From Paenibacillus camelliae (lineage in GTDB: Bacteria > Bacillota > Bacilli > Paenibacillales > Paenibacillaceae): DNA of 35,917 nucleotides. The position numbers and the translations under genes are program-made. The stretch covers positions 1 to 35,917 of the forward strand of contig NZ_JAMBNY010000025.1 in assembly GCF_023715345.1 (NCBI RefSeq), in the 5' to 3' direction. Position 1 is the stretch's first letter, and each line of letters starts with the position of its first letter. Positions 33,928 to 35,917 of this stretch are shown in pieces. Below the pieces are notes generated by a model. It was not told the origin of the DNA. It saw only the letters and a list, made by a program, of their open reading frames with translations, and did not search any database.

Positions 33928-35736
33928 ATGTTATATCCGATAAATACAGCAACTCGAAGCGTCATTGATCTAAGTGGGATATGGAATTTTAAGCTGGACA
34001 AGGGTACAGGCTTTCAAGAAGAATGGTTTCGTAGGAAATTAACGGATACGATTCCGATGGCTGTACCTGCTTCTTATAACGATATTGGGGTGACGAAGGA
34101 AATACACGATCATGTGGGCTGGGTGTGGTACGAGAAGGTAATCAGTGTCCCTGCTGTGCTGCAAAGTGAAAGAATCGTGCTTCGTTTCGGTTCAGCGACC
34201 CATTTGGCTAAAGTATACTTGAATGGAACCTTCGTGTTAGAGCATAAGGGGGGATTTTTGCCCTTTGAACTAGAAGTCAATGATTTTATTAACCAGCACG
34301 AGCTTCGGATTACAGTGGCTGTGAACAATATTATAGACGAAACGACGTTGCCCGTTGGCATTTATACAGAAGAGGAATATGAAGGGATCGGCAAAGTAGT
34401 ACGAAACATTCCCAATTTTGATTTCTTTAACTATGCAGGTCTTCAGAGGCCGGTCAAGCTTTACACCACGCCAAGATCGTATATTCAAGATGTAGTGATT
34501 ACAACCGATTATCAAGGCAAACAAGGGATTGTCAATTACAACGTCATTCAAGTAGGTGAAGACGCTACTGTAAAGGTGGCGATCATCGATGAAGCCGGGA
34601 ATCTATTGGCATCGGGAGAAGGAGCTCAGGGGCGTCTAGAGCTTGACGATGTTGAATTATGGGAGCCATTACAGGCGTATCTATATACGCTGAAGGTTGA
34701 ACTTCTGCAGAGTGGAGGTATCGTCGATGTTTATGAGGAGCCTTTCGGAGTGCGCACCGTCGAAGTAAAGAACGGGCAATTTTATATCAATGAAAAACCG
34801 TTCTACTTCAAGGGCTTCGGTAAGCACGAGGATTCGCCGATTCATGGACGTGGATTTGCCGAAGCAGTGAACGTGATGGATTTCAACCTTATGAAATGGA
34901 CGGGAGCCAATTCCTTCCGTACCTCTCACTACCCTTATTCAGAAGAATTAATGAGGCTTGCTGATCGAGAGGGCTTTGTCGTTATTAATGAAACGCCTGC
35001 TGTGGGTGTACATTTTAATTTCCATGCGACGGAAGAGATGGTCGGAAAAGGTGAAGGCACTTGGGAAAGAGTAAAAACCTTTGAGCATCATCAGGATGTG
35101 CTGAGGGATATGATTGCGCGTGATAAAAACCATGCATGTGTTGTTATGTGGTCGATCGCTAATGAAGCGGCAACAGAAGAGGTTGGAGCTTATGAATATT
35201 TCAAACCGCTTGTTGATCTGACCAAAAATACGGACCCGCAGTCTAGACCTGTGACGATTGTAACCTATATTGGCTCCACGATCGACCGTGATCAAATTTC
35301 CGATATCATTGATGTTTTAGCATTCAACCGTTACTACGGATGGTATGATTATACCGCTGATTTAGAGGTAGCCGAAGTGATGCTTCGAGCAGAGCTTGAG
35401 GCTTGGAAGAAGCGCTATCCTAATAAGCCAATGATTATGACGGAATATGGCGCAGACACGGTCGCAGGGATGCATGAAGTGAATGGTGAATTATTTACGG
35501 AAGAGTTCCAATGCGATTACCTTCGCATGAGCCATAAGGTATTCGACGGTATCGACACCTTTATCGGCGAGCATGTATGGAATTTTGCTGATTTTGCAAC
35601 TAGCGCTAGCATTCGCAGGGTGAATGGGAATAAAAAAGGCGTCTTTACTCGTGAAAGAAAACCAAAGGCAGCAGCACATGAATTACGCAAACGTTGGACA
35701 GATATTCCAGACTTCGGATATAAACCAATGAAGTAG
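33928..35736 (+). CDS. uidA: Beta-glucuronidase (GH2)
   Basis: Retaining hydrolase that splits beta-D-glucuronides, 602 residues, close to the 603 of E. coli GusA. Domain order is sugar-binding jelly roll, Ig-like domain, TIM barrel. The acid/base is Glu413 (SIANEA) and the nucleophile Glu506 (MTEYG), at or near the E. coli positions 413 and 504. The NxK motif that recognises the carboxylate is present as Asn568 and Lys570 (NGNKKGVF). This supports glucuronidase rather than galactosidase. No signal peptide is seen, so it acts in the cytoplasm after import. The ATG at 33928 follows a GAGGAGAG ribosome site. It is the last gene of the operon, followed by a terminator. Confidence 0.93.
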   Translation: MLYPINTATRSVIDLSGIWNFKLDKGTGFQEEWFRRKLTDTIPMAVPASYNDIGVTKEIHDHVGWVWYEKVISVPAVLQSERIVLRFGSATHLAKVYLNGTFVLEHKGGFLPFELEVNDFINQHELRITVAVNNIIDETTLPVGIYTEEEYEGIGKVVRNIPNFDFFNYAGLQRPVKLYTTPRSYIQDVVITTDYQGKQGIVNYNVIQVGEDATVKVAIIDEAGNLLASGEGAQGRLELDDVELWEPLQAYLYTLKVELLQSGGIVDVYEEPFGVRTVEVKNGQFYINEKPFYFKGFGKHEDSPIHGRGFAEAVNVMDFNLMKWTGANSFRTSHYPYSEELMRLADREGFVVINETPAVGVHFNFHATEEMVGKGEGTWERVKTFEHHQDVLRDMIARDKNHACVVMWSIANEAATEEVGAYEYFKPLVDLTKNTDPQSRPVTIVTYIGSTIDRDQISDIIDVLAFNRYYGWYDYTADLEVAEVMLRAELEAWKKRYPNKPMIMTEYGADTVAGMHEVNGELFTEEFQCDYLRMSHKVFDGIDTFIGEHVWNFADFATSASIRRVNGNKKGVFTRERKPKAAAHELRKRWTDIPDFGYKPMK

Positions 35737-35761
35737 GGAGCACTAATTTATTATCAATAAT

Positions 35762-35797
35762 AAAAATCCTCAAAGACTATGCTCTGAGGATTTTTTT
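35762..35797 (+). terminator. Intrinsic terminator of the glucuronide operon
   Basis: AAAAATCCTCA (35762-35772) pairs with TGAGGATTTTT (35785-35795), 11 base pairs, with more Ts after. The group II intron begins six bases beyond its arm. Confidence 0.9.
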
Positions 35798-35800
35798 GTA

Positions 35801-35917
35801 GTGTGCCCAGCATGGGCGCTATCTCTAGGGTTCAAGTCCCGAATGGTGAAGGCAGTAGTAGCCATAGCTTAAGGCAAGGGTGTCCATCGCGAGGTGGAAT
35901 CTGAAGGAAGCCAGCGG
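35801..35917 (+). mobile_element. 5' end of a group II intron (partial)
   Basis: The sequence starts GTGTG, the standard 5' end of bacterial group II introns. It goes on with CCCAGCATGGGCG, AAGTCCCGAATGG and the segment GGAATCTGAAGGAAGCC, which I recognise as domain I sequence of such introns in Bacillota. It sits directly behind a transcription terminator, the habit of the IIC class, although class cannot be settled from this part. The rest of the intron, including any reverse transcriptase gene, lies beyond the window. Confidence 0.8.

Noticed and set aside
1..35917. CRISPR arrays, tRNA or rRNA genes, known riboswitches
   Set aside because: I saw no regularly spaced repeats, no cloverleaf-type segments and no aptamer I recognise, although a covariance search was not possible.

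Overview
The window looks like chromosome from an endospore-forming, S-layer-bearing Bacillota, most likely Paenibacillaceae (Paenibacillus or Cohnella type). The grounds are a gerA-type germinant receptor operon, a tlp spore-protein gene, a giant secreted protein with three C-terminal SLH domains, strong AGGAGG-type ribosome sites with many TTG and GTG starts, and two sugar ABC transporters (CUT1 type) that lack their own ATPase. Both edges fall in mobile elements: the start of an IS transposase at the left (probably IS3 family) and the first 117 bases of a group II intron at the right.

Layout. Positions 1-120: IS end. 301-3946: gerAA-gerAB-gerAC, overlapping or tightly spaced, with a possible sigma-G promoter in front. 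4344-6209 (minus): GH127 beta-L-arabinofuranosidase, clearly richer in G+C than its neighbours. Just upstream of it lie the decayed remains of a response-regulator receiver and a second, unidentified coding relic. 6792-10134: OmpR-type regulator, sensor kinase and beta-propeller lipoprotein. 10279-11250: dus-type tRNA-dihydrouridine synthase. 11481-16562: AraC regulator, two CRE-like sites, a structured non-coding leader, then two permeases and a solute-binding lipoprotein (LplB/LplC/LipO type). 16628-16877 (minus): internally deleted DUF1801 pseudogene. 17084-24685: S-layer-anchored multidomain protein of about 2,533 residues. 24885-27021: SF0329-like protein, an unreported 52-residue protein, rarD-like transporter, and tlp (minus). 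27226-35736: two permeases, binding lipoprotein, YesM-type kinase, YesN-type regulator and beta-glucuronidase.

How the genes fit together. The right-hand cluster reads as one complete glucuronide unit: the kinase/regulator pair senses an external signal, the transporter imports the glucuronide, and the cytoplasmic GH2 enzyme, which has no signal peptide, splits it. The enzyme keeps both catalytic glutamates and the N-x-K motif that marks glucuronidases. The AraC/permease/binding-protein cluster is a second carbohydrate uptake unit, probably under catabolite control, but it has no glycosidase beside it. The GH127 gene may be an acquired enzyme whose regulator has been lost.

I found no CRISPR array, no tRNA or rRNA gene, and no defence or biosynthetic cluster. 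Nothing stands out as a wholly new system. The items I would check first are the structured leader at 12700-12892, the relic region at 6241-6657, the uncharacterised N-terminal 400 residues of the SLH protein, and the group II intron sitting directly on the beta-glucuronidase terminator.
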